The position numbers were made by a program, and so were the translations under genes. Below are positions 32,250 through 41,320 of a stretch of DNA of 53,180 nt, in pieces. The DNA is from Actinomycetota bacterium (GTDB lineage: Bacteria; Actinomycetota; Actinomycetes; Actinomycetales; Microbacteriaceae). The notes beneath the pieces were generated by a model. It saw only the letters and a list, made by a program, of their open reading frames with translations, had not been told where the DNA came from and ran no database searches. The stretch is from NCBI GenBank assembly GCA_030840335.1, contig JAUZFR010000176.1:1-53180 (forward strand), given 5' to 3'. Within the stretch, counting starts at the first letter, position 1. Each line of letters starts with the position of its first letter.

Positions 32250-33059
32250 GTGATCATCCTCGCCGCGACTCCGATCGGAAATCTCGGCGACGCTTCTCGC
32301 CGACTTATCGAAGCGCTCACCACGGCGGAGGTGATTGCGGCGGAGGACACGCGCACGACGATTCACCTGCTTGCGGCCCTCGGCATCCAGAATCGTCCGC
32401 GCCTGATTCCGCTGCACGAACACAACGAAGACGCGAAGGCCGCGGAAATCGTCGAGCTCGCGCGTGACCTGGATGTTCTCGTGCTGTCGGACGCGGGAAT
32501 GCCCGCCATCAGCGACCCCGGCTTCCCGTTGGTTGCGGCGGCCGCTGCCGCGGGTGTGACCGTGACGGCGATCCCCGGCCCCAGTGCCGTGTTGACGGCT
32601 CTCGCGCTCTCGGGTCTGCCCACTGATCGCTTCTCGTTCGAGGGATTCCTGCCGCGCAAAGGTCGTGTCGCGTATTTCACCACCCTGGCGCGCGAGGAGC
32701 GCACGATGGTGTTCTTCGAGTCGCCCAACCGACTCGCCGCCGCGCTCGCCGATGTCGTCACTGCTCTCGGGCCGGATCGTCGTGTCGCCGTCTGTCGCGA
32801 GCTGACGAAGCTGCACGAAGAAGTGAGGCGGGGTACCGCGGCCGAAGTCGCGGCGTACTTTTCGGATGGTGCTCGCGGCGAGATCTGTCTCGTCATCGAC
32901 GGCGCCGCGCCATCCACGGTTGATCTGCCCGACGGGATCGCGCAGGTGCTCGCGCTGATCGCCGCCGGTGTGCGGCTCAAGGAGGCGTCGACCGAAGTGG
33001 CGGACGCGACCGGCCTCAGCCGCCGCGATCTCTACGAGGGGGCGCTGGCCGCGCGCTAG
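32250..33059 (+). CDS. rsmI: 16S rRNA (cytidine-2'-O) methyltransferase RsmI
   Basis: SAM-dependent methyltransferase of the tetrapyrrole-methylase fold that 2'-O-methylates C1402 of 16S rRNA. The 269-residue protein begins VIILAATPIGNLGDASRR and includes VIAAEDTRTTIHLL, LVLSDAGMPAISDPG, AIPGPSAVLTALALSGLP, FEGFLPRKG and FFESPNRLA, all conserved in RsmI. The GTG start has no Shine-Dalgarno and is six bases past a -10-like box. Shares its promoter region with pmt. Confidence 0.95.
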   Translation: MIILAATPIGNLGDASRRLIEALTTAEVIAAEDTRTTIHLLAALGIQNRPRLIPLHEHNEDAKAAEIVELARDLDVLVLSDAGMPAISDPGFPLVAAAAAAGVTVTAIPGPSAVLTALALSGLPTDRFSFEGFLPRKGRVAYFTTLAREERTMVFFESPNRLAAALADVVTALGPDRRVAVCRELTKLHEEVRRGTAAEVAAYFSDGARGEICLVIDGAAPSTVDLPDGIAQVLALIAAGVRLKEASTEVADATGLSRRDLYEGALAAR

Positions 33060-33152
33060 CGGTACTTCCTCCGATCTCCCGCCATCGGGGGCGCTCGGTT
33101 GACGAGCCGGGCCGCAAACCCGAAGACTGAGGGTCGAGCCAATGGAGGTCGC

Positions 33153-34082
33153 ATGTCGAAAGCCGTTCGATTCAGTCGCTATGGGGGAACCGAGGTGCTG
33201 GAGGTCGTCGATGTGGATGATCGTCCGCCCGCGGCCGGCGAAGTTCGGGTTCGCGTGGTGACGGCCGGAATCAATCCGGGAGAGGCACCCATTCGCGAGG
33301 GAGCAAACTCGGCGCATCCCGCGACATTCCCGTCGGGGCAGGGAAGTGACTTCGCCGGCGTGATTGCCGAGGTAGGTGACCGTGTCGACTCGCTGAAGGT
33401 TGGCGACGAGGTCATCGGATTCTCGGACTGGCGCAACGCCCAGGCCGAATCGGTCACGATCTCGGCCGATCACGTGATTCCCAAACCGCACGGCGTCGAC
33501 TGGAACGCGGCCGGCGCATTATTCGTCGCAGGGACGACCGCTCGGGCCACCATCGACGCAGTCAGGGTTCGTCGCGGCGACACCGTCGTCGTCGCGGGAG
33601 GTGCCGGCGGAGTCGGCGTGCTCGCGACTCAACTGGCCGTGCTTGCCGGTGCAGCGGTCGTCGCGACCGCCAGCGCCCCCAACCACGCCTTTCTGACGAG
33701 TATCGGCGCAATCCCGGTCGAATACGGCAAGGGACTGGTCGATCGCATCCGCAAGATCGTGCCCGACGGTGTGGATGCGTTCATTGATGCCCACGGCGCA
33801 GGCAATGTCGAGCTCGGCGTGGCTCTCGGCGTCGACCGTGACCGCATCAACACGATCATCGATTTCGCCGCGAGGAAGAAGTACGGAGTCAAGGCAGACG
33901 GGATGTCCACGGTGGAGCCACGCGAAGCGCTCATTACGCTCGCGCACCTGCTCGCGAACGGCGAACTCCAGCTGCCCGTCTACGCGACGTATCCGCTCGA
34001 GCGTGTGCGCGCGGCGTATGAGCAACTGTCGAAGGGCCACGGACTCGGCAAGATCGTGCTCGAGGTGACGCCCGCGCCCTAG
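33153..34082 (+). CDS. Zinc-free NADP-dependent quinone oxidoreductase (MDR family)
   Basis: Medium-chain reductase of 309 residues: N-terminal GroES-like domain (SKAVRFSRYGGTEVLEVVDV) and a Rossmann domain with VVVAGGAGGVGVLATQLAV (about residues 149-167). The zinc-binding Cys/His set is absent, as in quinone oxidoreductases. The ATG at 33153 follows GGAGG at 33145-33149. It lies between rsmI and metG, inside an otherwise conserved block, so it is probably a lineage-specific insertion. Substrate unknown. Confidence 0.9.
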   Translation: MSKAVRFSRYGGTEVLEVVDVDDRPPAAGEVRVRVVTAGINPGEAPIREGANSAHPATFPSGQGSDFAGVIAEVGDRVDSLKVGDEVIGFSDWRNAQAESVTISADHVIPKPHGVDWNAAGALFVAGTTARATIDAVRVRRGDTVVVAGGAGGVGVLATQLAVLAGAAVVATASAPNHAFLTSIGAIPVEYGKGLVDRIRKIVPDGVDAFIDAHGAGNVELGVALGVDRDRINTIIDFAARKKYGVKADGMSTVEPREALITLAHLLANGELQLPVYATYPLERVRAAYEQLSKGHGLGKIVLEVTPAP

Positions 34083-34149
34083 CGAAACCGCAGCTCCGCG
34101 GCGGTGAGCTCCCGCTGGAATTGCCTAGGCGACCGTTCGGTCTGGTCGC

Positions 34150-34160
34150 TAGTGTGGGCA
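34150..34160 (+). promoter_or_regulatory. Leaderless-type promoter of the secreted phosphoesterase gene
   Basis: TAGTGT (34150-34155) ends five bases before the ATG at 34161. Confidence 0.5.
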
Positions 34161-37100
34161 ATGGTGATATTGATGCACACCCGAGCATTTCCCATCGCAC
34201 GAACAATCACAGCAGTCGCGGCCACCCTCGCCCTGACGGCTCTCAGTTTCACGCCCTTTGGGCTCGGGCCCGCAGCCGAGAGCGCGAGTGCCGCGCCGCT
34301 TCCCGTCGGCACCTACTGCCAGGGTCCGCAGGCGCAGCAGCCCGCATCCGGACCGACCAAAGTGATCATGCTTGACCTCGAAAACGAGTCCTCGTCGAGC
34401 ATCAGCGGATCGCCGGACGCTCCGTTCCAGAACGGCACCCTCTCCGCGCAGTGCGGTAACTTCGCGACGAGCGCGATGCATTCCACCACGCATCCCTCCG
34501 AGAGCAACTACTTCGCCGAAGTGTCCGGCCTGAACGCCGCAATAAATTCAGGCACGGATGCGCTCGCGAGGTTCGGACTGTCCGACTGCCCACCCGATGC
34601 AACGAATTCGTTCTGTACCTTCGGCGGTGGTCACTTTGCGAGCACCGTGCCCTCACTGTTTTCGCAGATCGAGCAGCAGTACGGAGTCAGCGGCTGGAAA
34701 ACCTACGCCGATGACATGGTCACTCCGTGCGAGCGGAACGACGACACCGTGTACGCGACAACACCGAGTGCCACCTACCGAAAGTATGTGAGCAAGCACA
34801 ACCCGGCGGTGTTCTTCCAGGGCATCGCCTGTGCGACCCAGGATGTGCCGTCCGGCGACTGGCGCAACGGCCAGGGCGCGCTCTACAACGACCTGGTCGG
34901 CGGGACGCTTCCGGCGTTCTCCTTCATCGTCCCAAACAACATCGACAATGGCCACGACCCGTCGACCGTGAATGGTGTGACGGTTGCCGGTGGCAAGAAC
35001 CAGATTGCCAATATCGACGCGTACTTGTCGCGCCTGATGGCGCTGATCCAGGGCAGCCCGGACTATCAGAGTGGCAACCTCGTCGTCATGGTCACGTTTG
35101 ACGAGGGAACCAAGGCTGGTCCGATCGCCGGTGAGGGTGCCGTTGGCCAGAACTGCGCGGACCCCGCGATCAGCGCGCTGGCAACCTCCTGCCAGGTGCA
35201 GACCTGGATCGTCGGTCGTTACGTTCCGAGCTACCTCTACCCGACCTACATGAACCAGTTCGGCCTGCTTGCGGCGACGCAGCGCATCCTCGGGCTGTCG
35301 CCGTTGCTTGGTCATGCCGCAGATGCGTCGACTCCGGACATCGTGAACGGCACGGCCGCTGTTCCCGACCCGTTCAATCTGGTTCCGAATGGGGCTCCGC
35401 CAGCGCCCACAGTGCCGGGGACGCCATCCGGGCTGACGCCGACGAGCGCATCGTCGGCCGTTTCGTTGAGTTGGGTGCCGCCGACGATCACGGGTGGTGT
35501 CGCGATCAGCGACTACCTGGTCGAGTATCGGATCGGCGGTACGACGACGTGGTCCGCGTTCCCGCATCCGGCGTCCACAGCGACCAACGCGAATGTGAGT
35601 GGCCTGACGAACGGCACCGCATACGACTTCCGGGTGAGCGCCGTCAACTCGGTGGGCACGGGTCCGCCGAGTGCGACCGTTAGTGCGTCGCCGGGTGCGA
35701 GTGGCCCCGAACTGCTTGCCGATCCCGGATTCGAAGCGGGTCTCAGCGGATGGGTGCCCTTCTCCGTCGGAAACCTGACCCGCATCACCAATCCGGTGCG
35801 GTCCGGCACGAATGCGCTCAACATCGCGGCGGTCGGCGCGGCGGCATCCAAGGTCGGAATGACGCAGAATTCCGTCGTCTCGAGGACCACCGCGGGCACG
35901 GTGTACACGGCCCAGTGCTGGGTTCAGCCGACCGGTGCGAACATCACGGTGCAGATTCATTTCGTCGAATACACGCAGAACTTCGGCAGCTACGTGCTGC
36001 TCGGTACGACGTCGATTCCCAGGCTGACGACCGGTGTGTGGACTCTCGTGAAGGTCTCGAGCACGGCTGTCGCCTCAAATGAGCGGATGATTCCGCAGAT
36101 CTATTCGACCAACCAGACGACGTCGACCGGAAGTCTGATCTACGACGACTGTTCGGTCACGACGGGTGCTGGTGCTCCGGTCATCACGGCGCCCACCGCG
36201 CCGACCGGTGTGAACGCGACCGCGGCGAATGCGTCCGCGTCTGTCTCGTTCTCGCCACCGGCATCCAATGGTGGTGCTCCGATCACCAGTTATCGCGTCA
36301 CGGCGACACCGGGTGGCGCGACAGCAACGGGTGGTTCCAGTCCGATCGCTATCGGTGGCCTGACGAACGGCACTTCATACACGTTCGCCGTGACCGCGAC
36401 CAATAGTGCGGGCACCGGACCGGCTTCGTCGGCCAGTAACTCCGTGACGCCCGCATCGATCCCGGATGCGCCGGGGGCGCCGGCGACGGTACCCGGGGAC
36501 GGCCAGGTAGCCCTCAGTTGGGTCGCGCCCGCCAGCAATGGTTCCGCGATTACCGGTTACATCGTGCACTACAGCGTGTCTGGCGCGGCGGATTGGCAGC
36601 CGGTCGCGCCCGGGGTCGGCACGGCAGTGACAGTCACGAGCCTCACGAACGGGACGAGCTACGACTTCCAGGTGGCAGCCATGAATGCGCTCGGGGCAAG
36701 CGACTTCTCGGACATTTCGGCAGCCACTCCGGCGGCTCCCGTCATCCTGCCTCCGGATGCGCCGACAATTGGTGTTGCAACCGCGGGTGACGGTTCCGCG
36801 TCGGTCACATTTACTCCGCCTGCGAACACCGGCGGCGATCCGATTCTCGACTACACGGTGACCTCAGCGCCCGACGGACTGACTGCGACCGGGGCTTCGA
36901 GCCCGGTAACCGTGCCCGGGCTTACCAACGGTACGAGTTACAGCTTCACCGTCACGGCGCGAACGGATGCCGGATCGAGCGTGCCCTCTGCGGCCAGCAA
37001 CGCGGTGACTCCGGGCGCATCCGCTCAGGTGCCCGGTGCTCCGAGCGGTGTTGTCGCGACCGTCGGAAATCGTACGGCCGCGGTGTCATTCGTTGCTCCG

Positions 37101-37760
37101 GCTTCGAACGGCGGGTCGCCGATCACGAAGTACACCGTGACGAGTTCTCCCGGTGGTTTGTCGGTCTTCGGGCCGTCGAGTCCGCTGGTGGTCTCGGGGC
37201 TCACGAATGGCACGGCGTACACGTTTACCGTTACTGCGACGAACACGATCGGCACGGGTGCGCCGTCGGCTCCGTCGGCGGCGGTTACGCCGTACCTCGA
37301 GCTGCTTCCGGATCCCGGATTCGAGTCTGGCGTTGGGGGTTGGATTCCGTTCTCGGTCGGAACTCTCACCCGCGTCACTTCGCCCGTGCGTTCGGGCCTC
37401 GATGCGCTCAGCGTCGCTGCGGTCGGGCCGACGGCATCCAAGGTGGGACTGACACAGAACTCCGTCGTTTCGAAGTCGGTGGCGGGCACCAACTACACCG
37501 CGCAATGCTGGGTTCAGCCGACATCCGCCAATCTGACGGTGCAGATTCACTTCGTCGAATACACGCAGAACTTCGGAAGCTACGTATTGCTGGGGACGAC
37601 CTCGATTCCGAGACTGACGATGGGCGTGTGGACGCTGGTCAAGGTCTCGAGTGTGGCCGTTGCTTCGAACGAGCGGATGATTCCGCAGATCTATTCGACC
37701 AATGAGACGACTGCGACGGGCACCCTGATCTACGACGATTGCTCGGTCAGCGCCGGGTAG
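34161..37760 (+). CDS. Secreted phosphoesterase with FN3 repeats and duplicated carbohydrate-binding-like modules
   Basis: A 1199-residue exported protein. A signal peptide (hydrophobic core AVAATLALTALSFTPFGL, cut near ESASA) precedes a phosphoesterase (acid phosphatase/phospholipase C-like) domain at about residues 45-405, seen in VIMLDLENESSSSISG, FSFIVPNNIDNGHD and VVMVTFDEG. Then FN3 domain 1 (about 415-512), a CBM4/9-like jelly-roll module (about 516-668), four FN3 domains (about 675-1043) each with an LTNGT(S/A)Y strand, and a second module nearly identical to the first (about 1046-1198) ending the chain. It should act at the cell surface, the modules binding glycans of wall or environment. 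Substrate unknown. Inserted between rsmI and metG. Confidence 0.85.
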   Translation: MVILMHTRAFPIARTITAVAATLALTALSFTPFGLGPAAESASAAPLPVGTYCQGPQAQQPASGPTKVIMLDLENESSSSISGSPDAPFQNGTLSAQCGNFATSAMHSTTHPSESNYFAEVSGLNAAINSGTDALARFGLSDCPPDATNSFCTFGGGHFASTVPSLFSQIEQQYGVSGWKTYADDMVTPCERNDDTVYATTPSATYRKYVSKHNPAVFFQGIACATQDVPSGDWRNGQGALYNDLVGGTLPAFSFIVPNNIDNGHDPSTVNGVTVAGGKNQIANIDAYLSRLMALIQGSPDYQSGNLVVMVTFDEGTKAGPIAGEGAVGQNCADPAISALATSCQVQTWIVGRYVPSYLYPTYMNQFGLLAATQRILGLSPLLGHAADASTPDIVNGTAAVPDPFNLVPNGAPPAPTVPGTPSGLTPTSASSAVSLSWVPPTITGGVAISDYLVEYRIGGTTTWSAFPHPASTATNANVSGLTNGTAYDFRVSAVNSVGTGPPSATVSASPGASGPELLADPGFEAGLSGWVPFSVGNLTRITNPVRSGTNALNIAAVGAAASKVGMTQNSVVSRTTAGTVYTAQCWVQPTGANITVQIHFVEYTQNFGSYVLLGTTSIPRLTTGVWTLVKVSSTAVASNERMIPQIYSTNQTTSTGSLIYDDCSVTTGAGAPVITAPTAPTGVNATAANASASVSFSPPASNGGAPITSYRVTATPGGATATGGSSPIAIGGLTNGTSYTFAVTATNSAGTGPASSASNSVTPASIPDAPGAPATVPGDGQVALSWVAPASNGSAITGYIVHYSVSGAADWQPVAPGVGTAVTVTSLTNGTSYDFQVAAMNALGASDFSDISAATPAAPVILPPDAPTIGVATAGDGSASVTFTPPANTGGDPILDYTVTSAPDGLTATGASSPVTVPGLTNGTSYSFTVTARTDAGSSVPSAASNAVTPGASAQVPGAPSGVVATVGNRTAAVSFVAPASNGGSPITKYTVTSSPGGLSVFGPSSPLVVSGLTNGTAYTFTVTATNTIGTGAPSAPSAAVTPYLELLPDPGFESGVGGWIPFSVGTLTRVTSPVRSGLDALSVAAVGPTASKVGLTQNSVVSKSVAGTNYTAQCWVQPTSANLTVQIHFVEYTQNFGSYVLLGTTSIPRLTMGVWTLVKVSSVAVASNERMIPQIYSTNETTATGTLIYDDCSVSAG
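35707..36165 (+). repeat. First copy of the CBM-like module
   Basis: Encodes ELLADPGFEAGLSGW to YDDCSVTTG. Roughly 80 percent identical in protein to the copy at 37297-37757, with one shared run of nearly 30 identical residues around HFVEYTQNFGSYVLLG. Confidence 0.9.
37297..37757 (+). repeat. Second copy of the CBM-like module
   Basis: Encodes ELLPDPGFESGVGGW to YDDCSVSAG at the extreme C-terminus; duplicate of 35707-36165. Confidence 0.9.
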
Positions 37761-37816
37761 GGTCTCCCGGGAAGGCTCAGCCGGTGCCCGCCCCGTAACA
37801 CTCGCTGGGCGCCCGG

Positions 37817-37828
37817 TAGAATTGCGCA
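37817..37828 (+). promoter_or_regulatory. Leaderless-type promoter of metG
   Basis: TAGAAT (37817-37822) ends six bases before the ATG; CGTAAC occupies the -35 position (37794-37799) with a 17-base spacer. Confidence 0.6.
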
Positions 37829-39409
37829 ATGCCCGGCGAGTCTTTCTACCTGTGTACGCCCATCTTCTACGTGAATGACGTGCCGCACATTGGTCATGCC
37901 TACACCGAGGTGGCTTCCGACCTGATCACTCGCTGGCATCGTCAGCGCGGTGACGACACGTGGCTGCTCACGGGAACCGACGAGCACGGTCAGAAGATCC
38001 TGCGTACCGCTGTTGCCAATGACACTTCGCCGAAGGCGTGGGCCGACAAGCTCGTTCAGGAGGCCTGGCTCCCGCTGCTCGAGACCATCAATATTGCGAA
38101 TGACGACTTCATTCGTACGACGGACGAGCGTCACGAAAAGGCCGTGCTCATCTTTCTGCAGAAGCTCTATGACGATGGGTTCATCTACTCGGGCGACTAC
38201 GAGGGCTACTACTGCGTCGGTTGCGAGGAGTACAAGCAGCTCGATGACCTGATGGAAACGCCGGATGGCGACTATGCGGGGCAGCTGGTGTGCAAGATCC
38301 ACGGGCGTCCGGTTGAGGTGCTCAAGGAGACCAACTATTTCTTCCGGATGAGCGATTTCGAGCAGCCGCTGCTGGACCTGTATCAAAATCGGCCCGATTT
38401 CATTCAGCCCGCGGGTGTGCGGAACGAGATCATCTCGTTCGTAAAGCAGGGGCTTTCCGACCTGTCGATTTCTCGGTCGAGTTTTGACTGGGGCATCAAG
38501 ATTCCGTGGGATCACAGCCACGTTCTCTATGTCTGGTTCGATGCTCTCCTGAACTACATCACCGCTATCGGTTACGGCACCGACGACGAGAACTTCGCTC
38601 GCCGCTGGCCCGCGGTGCAGTTGGTCGGTAAGGACATTGCGCGCTTCCATGCGGTGATTTGGCCGGCCATGTTGATGGCGGCGGGGCTCGACGTTCCGAA
38701 GCACGTTTTTGGTCACGGCTGGCTGCTCGTCGGTGGCGAAAAGATGTCGAAGTCGAAGCTGACGGGTATCGCACCCGAAGAAATCACGGACACTTTCGGT
38801 GCGGATGCTTTCCGTTACTACTTCATGCGTGCGATCAGCTTCGGTCAGGATGGTTCGTTCAGCTGGGAAGACCTCAGTGCGCGCTATCAGGCCGAGCTCG
38901 CGAATGGTTTCGGCAATCTCGCTTCTCGTGTTGTCGCGATGGTCTCGCGCTATTACGACGGACGGATTCCGGAACCGGGGGAGTACCTCGAAGCCGATCT
39001 CGGCATCCAGAAGACGGTGACGGATGCTCTCGCGACTGCGGATGCCGCGATCGAGACCTTCGCTATTCACGAGGCGATTGCCGCGATCTGGACCATCGTC
39101 GAGGAACTGAACGGCTACATCACCCTTCAGGAGCCCTGGGTTCTCGCGAAGGATCCGGCGGATCGCGAACGTCTCGGCACTGTCCTGTACACGGCCGCGG
39201 AGGGTCTTCGGGCTCTCGCAGTGTTGCTGTCGCCGGTGATTCCCGATTCGACGGAGAAGCTGTGGGCTGCGCTCGGTGCCGATTCGCTTGGTCTCGTGCA
39301 GGAGCAGCTGATTACCGAGGCTGCGCAGTGGGGCCAGTTGCCGGCGGGTTCGAGGGTTACTGCTCTGGAGCCACTGTTCCCGCGTATTGAGCTGTTGGTC
39401 GCGCCGTAG
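37829..39409 (+). CDS. metG: Methionyl-tRNA synthetase
   Basis: Class I aminoacyl-tRNA synthetase charging tRNA-Met, 526 residues, the short form without the C-terminal EMAP-like domain, as usual in actinobacteria. The HIGH motif is in VPHIGHAYTEVASD (about residue 20), the connective peptide carries YYCVGCEEY and a later Cys (QLVCKIHG), and the KMSKS loop is GGEKMSKSKLTG (about residue 310). FDALLNYITAIGY and WPAMLMAAGL are also conserved. It heads the metG-tatD-ksgA set that is conserved across actinobacteria. Confidence 0.97.
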   Translation: MPGESFYLCTPIFYVNDVPHIGHAYTEVASDLITRWHRQRGDDTWLLTGTDEHGQKILRTAVANDTSPKAWADKLVQEAWLPLLETINIANDDFIRTTDERHEKAVLIFLQKLYDDGFIYSGDYEGYYCVGCEEYKQLDDLMETPDGDYAGQLVCKIHGRPVEVLKETNYFFRMSDFEQPLLDLYQNRPDFIQPAGVRNEIISFVKQGLSDLSISRSSFDWGIKIPWDHSHVLYVWFDALLNYITAIGYGTDDENFARRWPAVQLVGKDIARFHAVIWPAMLMAAGLDVPKHVFGHGWLLVGGEKMSKSKLTGIAPEEITDTFGADAFRYYFMRAISFGQDGSFSWEDLSARYQAELANGFGNLASRVVAMVSRYYDGRIPEPGEYLEADLGIQKTVTDALATADAAIETFAIHEAIAAIWTIVEELNGYITLQEPWVLAKDPADRERLGTVLYTAAEGLRALAVLLSPVIPDSTEKLWAALGADSLGLVQEQLITEAAQWGQLPAGSRVTALEPLFPRIELLVAP

Positions 39410-39483
39410 TATCCCCCTGGGCTCGCGCTCGGCGTACCGGAAACCTCGCCCTAAGCTCGCTCCGCGCGGCGGTCGACACCCGG

Positions 39484-39496
39484 TAACGTTGAAGCG
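39484..39496 (+). promoter_or_regulatory. Leaderless-type promoter of tatD
   Basis: TAACGT (39484-39489) ends seven bases before the ATG. Confidence 0.55.
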
Positions 39497-40396
39497 ATGA
39501 CCGAAGAGTTCGAATACCCACCCCTGCCCGAGGCGCTCGTGGTGCCGGTCTACGACAACCACACCCACCTCGAGCTGACAACGTGGTCGGGTTCGGAAGA
39601 AGTGCCGGTCGTCACTCTCGACTACAAGGATCAGCTCGATCGCGCATCCAGCGTGGGCGTTCGCGGTGTGGTGCAGGTCGGAACCGACCTTGCAAGTTCA
39701 CGGTGGTCGGCGGATATTGCAGCCATCGAACCCCGTGTTCTGGCGGCTGTGGCAGTGCATCCGAACGAGACTCCGCGGTACGAGGCGGCGGGCACTCTGG
39801 ACGATGCTCTCGCCGAGATCTACGAGCTGGCTGGTCGACCGCGTGTTCGTGCGGTTGGTGAGACCGGTCTGGATTTCTTTCGTACTGGTGAAGATGGTCG
39901 CGCTGCCCAGCTCCGGGCCTTCGAGGCGCACATCCAGATCGCGAAGGAACGTGGTCTCGCGTTGCAGATTCACGATCGTGATGCGCATGCCGAGGTCGTT
40001 GCGACCCTGCTGCGTGTCGGTGCGCCGGAGCGAACTGTTTTCCACTGCTTCAGTGGTGATGCAGAGCTCGCCCGAATTTGCGCTGAGCATGGCTGGTACC
40101 TCTCGTTCGCCGGGACTGTGACGTTCAAGAACGCACCGATTCTTCGTGACGCGCTGGAGTCGGTGCCGCGTCGACTTGTTCTGGTCGAGACGGATGCGCC
40201 CTACCTGACTCCCGTTCCGTTCCGTGGTCGTCCGAATTCGTCGTATCTCATTCCGCACACCCTGCGGGCGATGGCCGCTCATCTTGGTACCGATGTTTCG
40301 ATGCTGGGTGCCCTTGTTTCGTCGAACACTGAAGAGGTGTACGGACTGTGGAACTCGGAGCCGGTTACTGAACCGCCGAGCCCGAATCAAGCATGA
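39497..40396 (+). CDS. tatD: TatD family metal-dependent DNase
   Basis: TIM-barrel hydrolase of 299 residues with 3'-5' nuclease activity in characterised relatives. Metal ligands are visible in YDNHTHLE (about residue 19), AVGETGLDFF, LQIHDRDAH, VFHCFSGD and LVETDAPYLTPVPFRG. The next gene, ksgA, starts 9 bases after the stop, and both lie in a 13-bp duplication. In mycobacteria a resuscitation-promoting factor gene (rpfB) separates tatD and ksgA; it is absent here. Confidence 0.94.
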   Translation: MTEEFEYPPLPEALVVPVYDNHTHLELTTWSGSEEVPVVTLDYKDQLDRASSVGVRGVVQVGTDLASSRWSADIAAIEPRVLAAVAVHPNETPRYEAAGTLDDALAEIYELAGRPRVRAVGETGLDFFRTGEDGRAAQLRAFEAHIQIAKERGLALQIHDRDAHAEVVATLLRVGAPERTVFHCFSGDAELARICAEHGWYLSFAGTVTFKNAPILRDALESVPRRLVLVETDAPYLTPVPFRGRPNSSYLIPHTLRAMAAHLGTDVSMLGALVSSNTEEVYGLWNSEPVTEPPSPNQA

Positions 40397-40410
40397 CAAT
40401 CAAGCATGAC
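40385..40410 (+). repeat. 13-bp tandem duplication at the tatD-ksgA junction
   Basis: AATCAAGCATGAC is repeated at 40385 and 40398. Copy one holds the tatD TGA stop, copy two the ksgA ATG, so each ATGA is duplicated. Confidence 0.92.
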
Positions 40411-41266
40411 AACTGAGATTCGGCTGCTCGGTCCCGCTGAGATTCGTGACCTGGCCGAGTTGTTGGGTATCCAACCCACCAAGAAGCTCGGCCAGAATTT
40501 TGTCATCGACGCGAACACGGTTCGTCGCATCGTGCGCATCGCCGGTTTGGAAGTTGGTGGGAGCCCGAGTACGACTGTCGTTGAGGTGGGCCCCGGACTT
40601 GGTTCGCTTACCCTTGGCCTTCTCGAGACGGGTGCGAGAGTCGTCGCGGTGGAGATCGACAAGCGTCTCGCAGCGCAGTTGCCTGTCACCGTTGCCGCAG
40701 CTGCGCCAGATCTACCGGACGCAGCGCTCACCGTCGTCACAGCGGACGCCCTCACGATCACCTCTCTCGACCCGGAACCCACTGTTTTGGTGGCGAATCT
40801 GCCGTACAACGTCTCCGTGCCCGTGCTGCTGCACTTTCTCGAGACTTTCCCCGGGCTGACGAGCGGGCTTGTGATGGTGCAGGCCGAGGTGGGTCAGCGT
40901 CTCGCGGCGCCCCCCGGTTCGAAGGTCTATGGGAGCCCGAGCGTGAAGGCGGCCTGGTACGGCGACTTCCGCTTGGCTGGCAACGTCTCGCGGCAGGTTT
41001 TTTGGCCCGTTCCCAACGTGGACTCGGTGCTTGTGGCATTCACCCGCCACGATCCGCCCGGCACCGAGGACGAGCGCCTCGCAACCTTTGCCCTCGTTGA
41101 TGCTGCCTTCCAGCAGCGACGCAAGATGTTGCGGCAGGCACTCTCGGTAGCTCTTGGGTCTTCGGCCGAAGCATCGGAGCGCATCTCGAACGCGGGTCTC
41201 GCGCCAACCTCGCGTGGTGAAGAGCTGACGGTGGCCGACTTTCTGGCCATCGCGCGGTCTGCTTGA
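40406..41266 (+). CDS. rsmA: 16S rRNA dimethyladenosine transferase
   Basis: RsmA/KsgA dimethylates A1518 and A1519 in the 3' hairpin of 16S rRNA. The 286-residue protein shows [18 protein letters not shown], the SAM site [16 protein letters not shown] (about residues 58-73), [17 protein letters not shown], the catalytic [13 protein letters not shown] and the C-terminal [12 protein letters not shown]. Likely cotranscribed with tatD. The stop sits in a 17-bp triple repeat shared with the converging DUF222 gene. Confidence 0.96.
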   Translation: MTTEIRLLGPAEIRDLAELLGIQPTKKLGQNFVIDANTVRRIVRIAGLEVGGSPSTTVVEVGPGLGSLTLGLLETGARVVAVEIDKRLAAQLPVTVAAAAPDLPDAALTVVTADALTITSLDPEPTVLVANLPYNVSVPVLLHFLETFPGLTSGLVMVQAEVGQRLAAPPGSKVYGSPSVKAAWYGDFRLAGNVSRQVFWPVPNVDSVLVAFTRHDPPGTEDERLATFALVDAAFQQRRKMLRQALSVALGSSAEASERISNAGLAPTSRGEELTVADFLAIARSA

Positions 41267-41320
41267 GATCAACACCGGCTTGAGATCAACACCGACGTGA
41301 GATCAACACTGACGTGACAC
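41261..41320. repeat. 17-bp tandem repeat, three and a half copies, spanning two convergent stop codons
   Basis: Units of the form GCTTGAGATCAACACCG start at 41261, 41278 and 41295, with a partial unit at 41312. The ksgA TGA (41264-41266) is in copy one; the leftward DUF222 stop (41303-41305) is in copy three. Confidence 0.92.

Noticed and set aside
32211-33491. N-terminal extension of the mannosyltransferase frame to 983 codons
   Set aside because: The extra part is antisense to rsmI and the next gene; the PMT domain is complete from 32210.
35400-37760. Repetitive DNA that might suggest a CRISPR array or mobile element
   Set aside because: The repeats are FN3 and CBM-like protein modules in one open frame; unit lengths of 250-460 bp with diverged sequence do not fit CRISPR, and there is no transposase.
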